From Methylotenera sp. (GTDB taxonomy: Bacteria > Pseudomonadota > Gammaproteobacteria > Burkholderiales > Methylophilaceae), in contig JAUYAL010000026.1 of the NCBI GenBank assembly GCA_030693535.1, positions 62,001 to 126,000 on the forward strand: DNA of 64,000 nucleotides, in the 5' to 3' direction. A program made the position numbers and the translations under genes. Of this stretch, positions 55,692 to 64,000 are shown in pieces. Under the pieces are notes generated by a model, which was not told where the DNA came from, did no database searches, and was given only the letters and a program-made list of their open reading frames with translations. Each line of letters opens with the position of its first letter. Within the stretch, counting starts at the first letter, position 1.

Positions 55692-56531
55692 ATGCCTCTC
55701 GATAAATCGAATGAAAAGAGCCTCATACCGCTAATGGTTACTACCATGGCTGTTATGTCGCCTCTGCTTTTTATTCTTGGTCTCGTGGTTGGCAATCAAC
55801 TTCAAGGCAATGCTTCACTTACAGCAGATTCAATATCTTCATGGCTATCTGCAATTGCTACTGTAGCAATTGCGATTTTAACCTTCATTTTGGCCAAAGA
55901 AACTTGGTATCTGAGAGAAGCCCAGATAAAGCAACTTGAAGAGCTTAAACGCGAAAATATCCGACCAAATATTGGGATTCAATTGGAAAGTAGTTCAGTT
56001 GGAATGAATTTCGTAAACGTTAAAGTTAGTAATCTCGGCAAGGGAATTGCAAGAAAAGTTTCTATTAGATTTCTTGATCGCACTGGAAATGAAGTTCCAA
56101 AGGATGTAGATGTAGTAGTTGAGAAATTTCGGAGGCTTGCAATTTTCCGGCAGGGCATTCAATCCATGGGCATTGGCCAAGAAATTTCCAGCTTTGTTTT
56201 TAGCTTCCTTGATCTTGGCAAAGAATTAAATGGAGAAATATTCAAACCATACTTAAACATAGCCATCGAATTCGAAGATGTAGAAGGCAATCCTTACCGC
56301 AACTCATTTACTGTTGATTTTGCGCAGTATGAAGGAATCAGCGAACTCGGAGGGGATGCTCTTTACCAAATGGCTACAGAAATGAAGAAAATACGAGAGC
56401 AGATTGGAAAGGTTACAAGTCGAAGTGGTGGAAAACTTGGCGTTGATGTTTTTGACTCTGGAGACCGAAAAGCAGAATCAGAGGCTTATAAAAAGTTAAT
56501 TGAAGCACAGAAGAGAAATCAAAATGCGTAA
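55692..56531 (+). CDS. Gene-cassette protein 2, two-helix membrane protein, unknown
   Basis: 279 residues from the ATG at 55692 (a TTG two codons earlier is possible). Two membrane helices (about 10-35 and 45-65), a short coiled segment (LREAQIKQLEELKRENIR), a beta-rich soluble domain (75-200) and a helical tail. Proteins with this two-helix plus beta-domain layout are common in bacteria but uncharacterised. Flanked by attC-like sites on both sides. Confidence 0.75.
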   Translation: MPLDKSNEKSLIPLMVTTMAVMSPLLFILGLVVGNQLQGNASLTADSISSWLSAIATVAIAILTFILAKETWYLREAQIKQLEELKRENIRPNIGIQLESSSVGMNFVNVKVSNLGKGIARKVSIRFLDRTGNEVPKDVDVVVEKFRRLAIFRQGIQSMGIGQEISSFVFSFLDLGKELNGEIFKPYLNIAIEFEDVEGNPYRNSFTVDFAQYEGISELGGDALYQMATEMKKIREQIGKVTSRSGGKLGVDVFDSGDRKAESEAYKKLIEAQKRNQNA

Positions 56532-56533
56532 AA

Positions 56534-56591
56534 GTACTAATCCATCATTCAAGCGGGACGCCTAACGGCGCCCATTAATTCAATACCTTAT
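56534..56591 (+). other. attC-like recombination site of cassette 2
   Basis: Left core GTACTAA (56534-56540), box ATTCAAGC, short stem GGGACGCC/GGCGCCC (one bulged A) around TAAC, then TTAATTCAA and a degenerate right core near CTTATGA. The left core complements TTAGCAC at 55670-55676, the start of cassette 2, at six of seven positions. Confidence 0.6.
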
Positions 56592-56667
56592 GAACTGGAA
56601 AAAAGTATCCGTAGCCTCTATTGCCGTTCTGATGGTGATGATTATAAATAGCACGCGGAAAAACTGA
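56590..56667 (+). pseudogene. Truncated third-cassette reading frame
   Basis: A 25-codon frame (MNWKKVSVASIAVLMVMIINS...) that begins inside the right core of the second attC-like site, as a cassette gene would. It encodes a signal-like hydrophobic stretch and stops early. No further attC is seen, so it looks like the start of a third cassette cut off by a deletion. Confidence 0.4.
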
Positions 56668-56764
56668 CACTCAATAATAAAATTAGCAAATCAACTTAAG
56701 CAGAAATTTTCTAACCCAGTTATTTTTGGTCAAATCAATCGCAAAATTCGGATATCCAAAATAA

Positions 56765-57853
56765 TTAGCTTGCCATGTATTTTGATAAGTTTGGTTCTAC
56801 ATGCTCATAATCCCGACCTTCGAGCGTTTTGACTATTGCTTCAAATAATAATTTTGCCGCTAGTGGTGGGACCGCCATACCTATTTGACGTCTCACAGAC
56901 TCTTTGTTTCCATGAAAAATAAAATTGTCTGGAAAGGTCTGTAACCTAGCTCTCTCTCTATTCGTTAAAGCCCTATTTTCAGACCAATGATAAACATGGG
57001 TGCCTCCTCCACCAGAACCAGTAACGGTATATGATGGCTTTGTAGGATCAAGCCTTTTATATATTTGGCTAATCTTTGCTCCAACTACATTTAACTTCAA
57101 ATTCTCAGGCAAATTAGCAGTCCAAGCATTTTCACCAGGCTTGATATGCTTCAATCGTTCAACTACTCTTGGGTGTTGCTTAGTTAGCTCATTATTAAAG
57201 GCGTCATCTTCAATCGTGGGTTTCGTAATTGCATCAAAAGAAGATGTGAAGTTTTCAATATGTGTTGGTGCAGGAGGATTAAATTTTAGTTTTAAATCTT
57301 TTCTAAAACCTACTAATATTACTCTATGCCTAGATTGTGGAATACCATATTCTTCAAACTTATACATATGCGGAGTAATAACATACCCACTACCTGCTTT
57401 TGATAAATCGTCTAAAATTTTAGAGAGTGACTTACCTTCACCTGCACCACGGATACCACTTACATTTTCAGCAATAAAGAAACTAGGATTAAATATCTCT
57501 AAGACTTTAATTCCATATTTGTATAGTGGGCCAAATTCACCATCGAATCCTTTTTGCTCACCTACCAAACTAAAGTCGTTGCATGGAAACCCATATGCAA
57601 ATCCATCAATTTCAGAAATATTTTTCAAGTCTAAAATATTTAGCTCTCTGACATCAGCACATATTGCAGAAGATTCAGTAGCACCTTGGATATTTTTAAG
57701 ATATGTTTCCACAGTAGCTTCATGGTAATCAACCGCCCAAGCATGCTTTAGTTTCTTAATTGTGTCATTGCTAACATCTCTATTAGCCAACTCTGCACCA
57801 AGAGCCATACCTCCAGGCCCACAGAACAACTCACCTATTTTCAATTCATTCAT
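56765..57853 (-). CDS. DNA (cytosine-5) methyltransferase
   Basis: A type II C5-methyltransferase, 362 residues. Motif I is ELFCGPGGMALGAELA. Motif IV has the catalytic Cys91 in GFPCNDFSLVG (Asn replaces the usual Gln after the Cys). Motif VI is ENVSGI (129-134) and motif VIII is RHRVILVGFRKD. A short target-recognition region (about 200-280) precedes motif IX (RERARLQTFPDNF) and motif X (QIGMAVPPLAAKLL). Last gene of the defence operon; it presumably protects self DNA. Sequence specificity is unknown. Confidence 0.92.
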   Translation of the reverse strand: MNELKIGELFCGPGGMALGAELANRDVSNDTIKKLKHAWAVDYHEATVETYLKNIQGATESSAICADVRELNILDLKNISEIDGFAYGFPCNDFSLVGEQKGFDGEFGPLYKYGIKVLEIFNPSFFIAENVSGIRGAGEGKSLSKILDDLSKAGSGYVITPHMYKFEEYGIPQSRHRVILVGFRKDLKLKFNPPAPTHIENFTSSFDAITKPTIEDDAFNNELTKQHPRVVERLKHIKPGENAWTANLPENLKLNVVGAKISQIYKRLDPTKPSYTVTGSGGGGTHVYHWSENRALTNRERARLQTFPDNFIFHGNKESVRRQIGMAVPPLAAKLLFEAIVKTLEGRDYEHVEPNLSKYMAS

Positions 57854-57938
57854 TTAAATTTTATATCTTAGGATGTTTTCGGAAAAAGCTGAATATTAGA
57901 GAAAACTCTTTAGGGTTGCAGCATACATTAATCTTCAT

Positions 57939-58748
57939 TTAATTGAAATTAAATTCGCATTTAAAATCAATTATTTCAAACCAAAGTATGTGTATGTCGA
58001 GTGAAATTAGACAAGTGACTAGTTCATCACTGACAACAGAACTGGGCAGGACAATATACTTCTTAATGCCATCATAACCAACCGAGTGCATTAACAATTG
58101 GCCTACTGCAGTATATATTGATTGAGTATCAACTGCTGTTTTTACCTCAAATACGGCAGTTACCTTATTGTTAAGCTCAATTACCAAATCAATTTTTTGT
58201 GTATTGTAAATGAGTGAGTGTGGTAAATTTTTTGCAACAAAATCTTTTAGTGAATCCACAACCAACCCGTGAAAAACGAAAAAATCAACTTCACTCTTAG
58301 CCCTGATTTTTTTATCACCACTAAACTCTGAAGAAAAGTATTTTAATCCAGCGTTTTTTAGCTCACTACTTTTCCTGTTTGCCAGCTTTGAGTCGTAGTA
58401 AGTTACAGCAAGTGGACGAATATATGCCCAGAGTTCAGAATCGTTTAGATTATATAATTTATCAAAAACACCCTGATATAACTCAGGGAGATCTCGCGGG
58501 AGTTTATGCTCGTCTTTATCCTTCCACCCTGCCCGATTATTATTGTGGTAACCATCAAAAATATCTCTTAAGTTTTTAAGGCTGTTCTGAAACTGTTTTT
58601 CAGGTTTATTATCACCTAAAGCGAAATAAAACTTTTCATAAGCTTCTTTCCATGTACTCGCATTTAACTGCGATGGTGGGTCATCAACACCCACTCTCGA
58701 AAGAAAGTAACCAACCTCAATTAATTTTTCATCTAATTTATTTGACAT
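57939..58748 (-). CDS. PD-(D/E)XK-like nuclease, candidate restriction endonuclease
   Basis: 269 residues, not assigned to a named family. The C-terminal half has the nuclease core pattern: Asp187 in QKIDLVIEL, then Glu201-Val-Lys203 in AVFEVKTA, followed by a helix with YTAVGQLL, typical of the QxxxY-like element after the core. The N-terminal half is helical. It starts 8 bp after the AIPR gene and lies between it and the methyltransferase, so it is a plausible cognate nuclease. The nuclease call rests on the motif alone. Confidence 0.65.
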   Translation of the reverse strand: MSNKLDEKLIEVGYFLSRVGVDDPPSQLNASTWKEAYEKFYFALGDNKPEKQFQNSLKNLRDIFDGYHNNNRAGWKDKDEHKLPRDLPELYQGVFDKLYNLNDSELWAYIRPLAVTYYDSKLANRKSSELKNAGLKYFSSEFSGDKKIRAKSEVDFFVFHGLVVDSLKDFVAKNLPHSLIYNTQKIDLVIELNNKVTAVFEVKTAVDTQSIYTAVGQLLMHSVGYDGIKKYIVLPSSVVSDELVTCLISLDIHILWFEIIDFKCEFNFN

Positions 58749-58756
58749 AATTCAAG

Positions 58757-60796
58757 CTATGTATTGAATACAAAACCTTCACTGATAGCTGTGTTATATA
58801 AATCGTAAATGACTTTAGCCTGCTTTTCAGAAGGGAGTGGCAATCTACCATTTGCAAATTTACTTAAAATATCCATTTGCATCTGACTTATGTTGCTATC
58901 AACATTAAAATATTTTACTAACTCTTTCCACATAGCTGGCTTTTGAGTAACAACGAATGATTGAATTTCAATACCATTATCGAGTGATTTTTCTAACTTC
59001 GCACTTTTTGCGATATACAATATTTCATCATTATTAATGAGCAACCGCTCATCTATATCCATGTGAATTGGTAATGTTTTAACTTCACTCCAACACACTT
59101 CCCGTTTACACCATTGCGATGGGTTCCCATATCCTTCTTTTGGCGTTGTGATATAAAGGTATATTTCCTTGGCAGCCACGTAGAGTATGTCCTCTAGATA
59201 TTTAGGAACAGTCTGATTATCCCAAATATAGTTAAAGTTAAAAGTCTTACCTGATTTTCCAACCATATATGATAGATATGACATTGTATAAGCTACAGCT
59301 TGCGCTCTATAGGCCTGGTTATACCATGGCGCTTTAGAAATTAATCTCTCTATAAATTTGAATAAAATAACTTTTGCAACGGCATTTTTAAAATAAAGCT
59401 CCGTGATGGCTAGGCTATTTTTCTCCAACATACCAGATATTTCATTTGCAAAAATTCTAGTGCTATCTTGTGCACCTTTACTTACCGTATCAGGTTTTTG
59501 AAGCCAAGTAACTTCGGCTTTTGCTAACAATGTTTTTTCTAATAATTGCTCTTTAGGATTCTCCAAAAGAAATTGACGTTTTTTTGCCGAAGTTAAATAC
59601 GCTTGCTCATTTAAATATTCCCCTCTAACCCTCTCGTAAAACCAATGTGTTTGGAGTTGTGCTCCGCCAACTACAGGTACTCTTATTCTATGTGAGTAAT
59701 CTTTAAACTCTTTATGGAAAGGACTGTTCGAAAAGAAATCTGAGGGATTAACTTTGTTTTGCGTATTGGCATATTCTGAAACTTTAGAAACAAATTCATG
59801 AGTTTTCTCAGTATTTTTAACAACCGAAAGTTTCATCTGAACTGCAACATGGCTCACATCTAACTTGGCTGTTTTATGTGCGGCATATATTGCTGACGTT
59901 GTTTGACCACCATTAACTATTTGTAGGTTTTTTATTTTTACGATGTTCCCACTTTCATTAAACTCAACTTCTGTTGCTGTAGCTGTAATACCATTGTTAT
60001 ATGCAAAAAACATTTCAGGACTATATTGAATCGTATTTCTTAAGCCTTTATTGACGGCTCCCTTAAATTGAAGGAATGTCCGTACATTTTGCTCAAATAG
60101 TTTTTGTCCGTATTTATCGTAAATTTGCACTAAATCAAGGCCATTGATTACAGCTAAATATGATTGATACGTTTCATTACTAACAATTTTAAGGCACGGC
60201 AAATCAACCTCTGTTTCATAATCCCCGCCCACTTGCTCGGACAAGAACAATCTAAAGAGATAATTTATGTCAACAACTCTAAACTCAACCTCTAAACCTA
60301 GGTGAATCTCAGAGACCAATTGATTTAGATTTCTTGACGCTCTTGCATCTGTTAATAATATTAATCTAATCTTTCTTATTTTATTGGTGCTTAAGTATTG
60401 CGTTATTTGAAAAGCCATGGAATAAGCAGGCGAGGTCTCTTCCAGCTGCTTATAAAAAGATGGATTATTGCAATTTAAAAGATAGGATTTAATCTTATTA
60501 AAGCTTGTGTCAATTTCACCCAAGGTCAACGGTTGCAATTCATTTTCCTGGAAAAATCTATGGCCTAATAATGTAAGTATCTCTCTTTCTTCATCGTAAT
60601 CGTACCCACAAACTTCAATATTGTTTTTAATATACTCAGCAACTGTATAATTTGTTGTGAGCTCACCTGAAGAAACTAGTGCCTCACAAACATTTTCATG
60701 AAAAGCCTGAAATCTTAATAACCCTCTACTTTCTGCATCAGATATAATTGTTTGCATAAAGTCTTGATGAAACTCTTCAAGAGTAACATCTATCAT
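58757..60796 (-). CDS. AIPR family protein (abortive phage infection)
   Basis: 679 residues. The AIPR core motifs are FFAYNNGITATATEV (about 268) and IVNGGQTTSAIYAAH (about 298), with ARIRVPVVGG-like and EYLNEQAYL segments after them. The family was defined from restriction-modification-like operons and includes an abortive infection determinant. The biochemical activity is not established. The start overlaps the DUF4420 gene by four bases (ATGA), so translation is coupled. Confidence 0.88.
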   Translation of the reverse strand: MIDVTLEEFHQDFMQTIISDAESRGLLRFQAFHENVCEALVSSGELTTNYTVAEYIKNNIEVCGYDYDEEREILTLLGHRFFQENELQPLTLGEIDTSFNKIKSYLLNCNNPSFYKQLEETSPAYSMAFQITQYLSTNKIRKIRLILLTDARASRNLNQLVSEIHLGLEVEFRVVDINYLFRLFLSEQVGGDYETEVDLPCLKIVSNETYQSYLAVINGLDLVQIYDKYGQKLFEQNVRTFLQFKGAVNKGLRNTIQYSPEMFFAYNNGITATATEVEFNESGNIVKIKNLQIVNGGQTTSAIYAAHKTAKLDVSHVAVQMKLSVVKNTEKTHEFVSKVSEYANTQNKVNPSDFFSNSPFHKEFKDYSHRIRVPVVGGAQLQTHWFYERVRGEYLNEQAYLTSAKKRQFLLENPKEQLLEKTLLAKAEVTWLQKPDTVSKGAQDSTRIFANEISGMLEKNSLAITELYFKNAVAKVILFKFIERLISKAPWYNQAYRAQAVAYTMSYLSYMVGKSGKTFNFNYIWDNQTVPKYLEDILYVAAKEIYLYITTPKEGYGNPSQWCKREVCWSEVKTLPIHMDIDERLLINNDEILYIAKSAKLEKSLDNGIEIQSFVVTQKPAMWKELVKYFNVDSNISQMQMDILSKFANGRLPLPSEKQAKVIYDLYNTAISEGFVFNT

Positions 60797-61767
60797 GATG
60801 ACGCTTTCATAAAGATTGCGTCGAACTCTACCTCAAAGCCGTCACATAAAGATAAATCAATACTGTATTTCACCCGTGGAATTTCGGCAGGAATCATTGG
60901 AGGAATTAGTTTTGGGAAATCATCTTTTACTCGGAAAACTCTAGTATTATCTATTAAGAAAGAAACATACGGTTCTTTTTCAAGTTCTGGAATATATCCA
61001 TAATCAGTTAGCTTTAAATTAAACACATCTAAAAGTAATTTGGATTTTTTTGACAGAACATCTTTTATCCCTACAACAAGGTCTTTAACATTTTCCCCAT
61101 TTTCTGATCGAGTTAAACCGTAAGAAACCAAAAACAAAGGTTGCTTCTCGCAGTAAAGTTGTTGAGCTGATGATATCGAGACCTGCTGACCTTTTGAAGT
61201 TCTGTATGACTTAATTTCCACAACTGCATTGTCTAGCAAAAAGTCTTGTTTATCGAAATCAGGGCCGACCCATGCATTAATTGCCTGTTGTTCACCAATT
61301 TTAGGAAAAAGTACTTTTTCCAATAGCGTCAACTCAGAGAACAGTCCCATTTGCGCTTCAATAGACATTACATAATTATTACCTCTCTTAAGTAGCTCTT
61401 GCCAGCGCTGCAACCTGACTTCTACTGCAGATATCATTTCGTCATTGTCTTGATGAAGCTCTATTGTTGAAATTAAATCTTCACATAATTTACAAAAAAT
61501 CTGAGAGTCTTCTTTTATATTTAATAGAAGAATTAACTCTCCCAAGCCTGATTGAGCATTTCTTTTAATTACCTCTATTCCATTTAAGCTTATTGTTAGC
61601 TTTTCAGAGACAAACTTTTTGGCAGACTCAATATATATTCCGTACCTGCCATTAATATCCATAATCCAATAAATATTATGTTTTTCTAAGATATCGACCC
61701 TTCGTCTTGTTGACTCGGCCATTCCCTCCCAAGGTAATTTTTCATCAGTCGTCATAGTCATCATCAT
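60793..61767 (-). CDS. PD-(D/E)XK motif protein (DUF4420)
   Basis: 324 residues. The nuclease-type core is FDKQDFLLDNAVVEIKS (Asp175, Glu184, Lys186), with an upstream acidic GLFSELTLLEKVLFP helix. The family occurs next to Z1 and AIPR genes and is regarded as the restriction nuclease of those operons. Several ATG codons (61767, 61764, 61761, 61755) could start it. It overlaps the end of the Z1 gene by up to 23 bp. Confidence 0.85.
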   Translation of the reverse strand: MMMTMTTDEKLPWEGMAESTRRRVDILEKHNIYWIMDINGRYGIYIESAKKFVSEKLTISLNGIEVIKRNAQSGLGELILLLNIKEDSQIFCKLCEDLISTIELHQDNDEMISAVEVRLQRWQELLKRGNNYVMSIEAQMGLFSELTLLEKVLFPKIGEQQAINAWVGPDFDKQDFLLDNAVVEIKSYRTSKGQQVSISSAQQLYCEKQPLFLVSYGLTRSENGENVKDLVVGIKDVLSKKSKLLLDVFNLKLTDYGYIPELEKEPYVSFLIDNTRVFRVKDDFPKLIPPMIPAEIPRVKYSIDLSLCDGFEVEFDAIFMKASS

Positions 61768-64000
61768 CTAATTGGTCTTTAAGTTTATCTAAATAAACAG
61801 TATTAATTTTTAATCTTACTGTTTGATTGCCGCTATTAATACCACCTGGGAAACTTACACCAAATGCCGCATAAGAGTTTTGATTATCTTGTTGTTTGCT
61901 ATTTTTATTTTCCAGGATATGCAACATCAACAGTGGCCTTTGCATTCGTTGCCTTATATCTTTTCGATTACTACCCAATTCTTTTGCGATTTCACTATCT
62001 AAAACGATTGACTCTGCAGAACCAGATGAAACTTGCCTATTAAGCACCTCATAATGATCGGCTTTAGGTTCCAATTGCCTTTGTTCCTTGCCAATTTTAA
62101 TATTGTCAGATATGGTGAAATAGCCTCCATCACCTCCATATAAAGCAACATCCCAATCCAAATCCATATCTCTGGCATATTTCAAAATAAATTTGATTGG
62201 CATTCTTGTTCTAACGCCAAGTTCATCGTCTGAACCATACACTTTAAAAGTATTTAAAAAATCAATTATTAAATTTTTATTAATATTTTTCCAAAGATAA
62301 CTATTACCTTTTTTCTCAAATGACTTTTCTTCATTAATTTGAATAATACTTGAAGTAATTAACTGGAGATTTTTCCTAGATATGTCCTGGTCAACATAAA
62401 GCCAGGCTGTTTCTTTGGCATGACCATCTAATTTCATATCAAAGTAAATATCTTTTGCATTCTTTTGCTTGTTTCGTGCAGTTACTTGTAATCCACTATC
62501 TGGGTGATGCTTAACAGCCAATCCAAAATCATTGGGCGTCATTTTAGCTTCTGACATTCTTTTAAAGTCGTCAATTAAATCTTCAGTAGCTTCAATTATC
62601 AAACCGAAACTATGTATGGAAATCTCAGGTAAGTAAATTTTACATAAATCTTCATAACCTTGCCTATATCCAAACCAGCGCCCCATTTGCATTAGCGTGT
62701 CATAAAAAATGGTATTTCTTAGAAAATAACTTATACTTAAACCTTCTAAGGTATATCCACGGGATAAACTTGTGCCCCCAACGACTATTGCATTAGTTGG
62801 CATGTCTTTCCTATAAACTAGAGGCACACTCGTGCTTTGGTGCACCTCGCGAACAACAACTGTTGAAACACTTTTAACCAAAGAGGAAAGAGTTTCTATC
62901 CAACTATACTCTAAATCTTCAAGCCTATTTTCAAATGTAACCTTGATTTCTGCTACAACGCTACTTTGAATCTCAGCATCAGGCAACATTCCAAAAACTC
63001 TAACTTCACTTTTAATTCTGTCTAAGTAATTTTCTATCAAAGTTGCAGTGCGCTGATGAATATTTGTAAATCGAGAAGCATGTATCAACATACTATTATG
63101 TTTACTTGACTGACCTCTTAAGTGTCTAATTGATATATTTAGAACAAAATGACGAACAGCATCTTTCAAACTATCTGGCAACCCGTTAACAAGCCAATCT
63201 TTTTTATGTTTTGTTGGAAACGCTTCTAAATAATCCTCTATTGGAATTAAATTCTTTCGCTCTAAGTCTAGAAATATTTTTCTCGCACCGAAGTAATTTG
63301 TTGGTGCATCTAGAGCATAAATAAAGTCTTTAGGAAATAAATCCTTTCCTAGCTCATCATGATCACCTTGATGATCAATAAAAATGTTTGCATATGGAGT
63401 CGCCGTGTAAGCAACATAAGCACTTTTTTGAAAAAGACTTATCAGCTTTCTAATTTTTTTATTAATAGTTGTTGGATCTTCTTCGTTCTTGGTATTAATT
63501 GATGCATAGTCAGACTCATCATCTATCAGCAACATTGAATGATTTCTTATTTGATTTTTATATTGCTTTTCTAACCAAGTAATTACATTGGATAAAGTTT
63601 TCCCTTCTTTCTTAATAACCAATAAGATTGGAACGTTAATGTTGTCAAAATTTAGGCCTTGCGAATTTTTATCTGCATCTTGTTTATTAAAGTCTTTTTC
63701 TTTCGTAGTTAAGCTTATAGGTAATTTTTTTCTATCCAGCGCACCTATGCCAACCCCAACTTGTACCCCCATATCTTGACCAACGAAATACTCGTTTAAT
63801 CTAACTTGAGTTTGATCTCTTAAATTATTAATTCCACCAGCAATAACAACAATAAATTTATACCCAGCATCCGCTGCTTTACAAACTAAAGCAGAGTAAT
63901 TTCCAGTTTTACCTGACTGCACGTGGCCTACTACCATGCCATACCTACTAAATGAACGTTCCTCTGGATTTTCAATGTTATCCATAATATTGTCAGTGTC
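61745..64000 (-). CDS. Z1 domain ATPase (partial, N-terminus outside window)
   Basis: 752 codons are visible and the frame is open to base 64000, so the N-terminus lies beyond; the ATG at 63985 is probably internal. A Walker A loop is at VGHVQSGKTGNYSALV and a DEAD-like Walker B at MLLIDDESDYAS. Then come SAYVAYTATPYANIF (motif III-like) and VVGGTSLSRGYTLEGL plus MGRWFGYRQGY, all typical of the superfamily II-like Z1 protein. It is the motor of the system. First visible gene of the five-gene operon. Confidence 0.88.
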   Translation of the reverse strand, partial: DTDNIMDNIENPEERSFSRYGMVVGHVQSGKTGNYSALVCKAADAGYKFIVVIAGGINNLRDQTQVRLNEYFVGQDMGVQVGVGIGALDRKKLPISLTTKEKDFNKQDADKNSQGLNFDNINVPILLVIKKEGKTLSNVITWLEKQYKNQIRNHSMLLIDDESDYASINTKNEEDPTTINKKIRKLISLFQKSAYVAYTATPYANIFIDHQGDHDELGKDLFPKDFIYALDAPTNYFGARKIFLDLERKNLIPIEDYLEAFPTKHKKDWLVNGLPDSLKDAVRHFVLNISIRHLRGQSSKHNSMLIHASRFTNIHQRTATLIENYLDRIKSEVRVFGMLPDAEIQSSVVAEIKVTFENRLEDLEYSWIETLSSLVKSVSTVVVREVHQSTSVPLVYRKDMPTNAIVVGGTSLSRGYTLEGLSISYFLRNTIFYDTLMQMGRWFGYRQGYEDLCKIYLPEISIHSFGLIIEATEDLIDDFKRMSEAKMTPNDFGLAVKHHPDSGLQVTARNKQKNAKDIYFDMKLDGHAKETAWLYVDQDISRKNLQLITSSIIQINEEKSFEKKGNSYLWKNINKNLIIDFLNTFKVYGSDDELGVRTRMPIKFILKYARDMDLDWDVALYGGDGGYFTISDNIKIGKEQRQLEPKADHYEVLNRQVSSGSAESIVLDSEIAKELGSNRKDIRQRMQRPLLMLHILENKNSKQQDNQNSYAAFGVSFPGGINSGNQTVRLKINTVYLDKLKDQLDDDDYDD

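Noticed and set aside
57000..57728. 242-codon plus-strand frame
   Set aside because: It lies wholly opposite the methyltransferase gene, whose motifs are complete.
56765..64000. Classical type I, BREX or DISARM system
   Set aside because: No HsdS/HsdM, PglX/PglZ or DrmA/B-like genes are seen. The Z1, AIPR and DUF4420 set points elsewhere.

Overview
The window reads as a chromosomal segment of a betaproteobacterium with low to moderate GC. The gene content and order (Rnf complex, dapA-bamC, clpS-clpA, tgt-yajC-secD-secF, ypjD next to ffh, ubiE-ubiJ-ubiB, ispE-tRNA-Gln-prs-rplY-pth-ychF) fit the Nitrosomonadales, most likely a Methylotenera-like member of the Methylophilaceae. That placement is inferred from synteny and composition; no search was run.

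Positions 1-53,100 are mostly core housekeeping DNA. It opens with the end of an rnfA-rnfB operon, then dapA, bamC and a metallo-beta-lactamase-fold hydrolase. An Ala/Glu/Pro-repeat lipoprotein and a minus-strand cluster follow (ribosomal oxygenase roxA, a small unknown protein, a mini-secretin). Next come a stand-alone molybdopterin oxidoreductase, pyrD, a GST-like protein, clpS-clpA, a CorC/HlyC-type membrane protein, the Sec auxiliary operon with tgt, pssA, leuA with an attenuator-like leader, ffh and tRNA-Lys. A 1.1 kb scar follows tRNA-Lys: a toxin-antitoxin pair lies between the tRNA and a partial copy of its 3' half. Then come a P-type ATPase, rpoH preceded by a CIRCE operator, a dynamin-like GTPase, the ubiquinone genes, mutM behind a Gld-type ABC transporter operon, a TPR lipoprotein, lolB, a carbonic anhydrase with an altered zinc ligand, and the ispE-to-ychF block ending at tRNA-Met(CAT).

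An accessory island starts at tRNA-Met. A tyrosine integrase sits directly downstream. It is followed by a gene-poor 0.7 kb stretch and then by two (with a third, truncated) integron-type gene cassettes with recognisable attC-like sites but no integron integrase. From 56,765 to the window edge runs a minus-strand operon of five genes: a Z1-domain ATPase (cut by the window), a PD-(D/E)XK protein of DUF4420 type, an AIPR-family protein, a second PD-(D/E)XK-like nuclease and a C5-cytosine DNA methyltransferase. Together they look like a restriction-modification-type phage defence system of the poorly characterised Z1/AIPR class. This is the most interesting content of the window.
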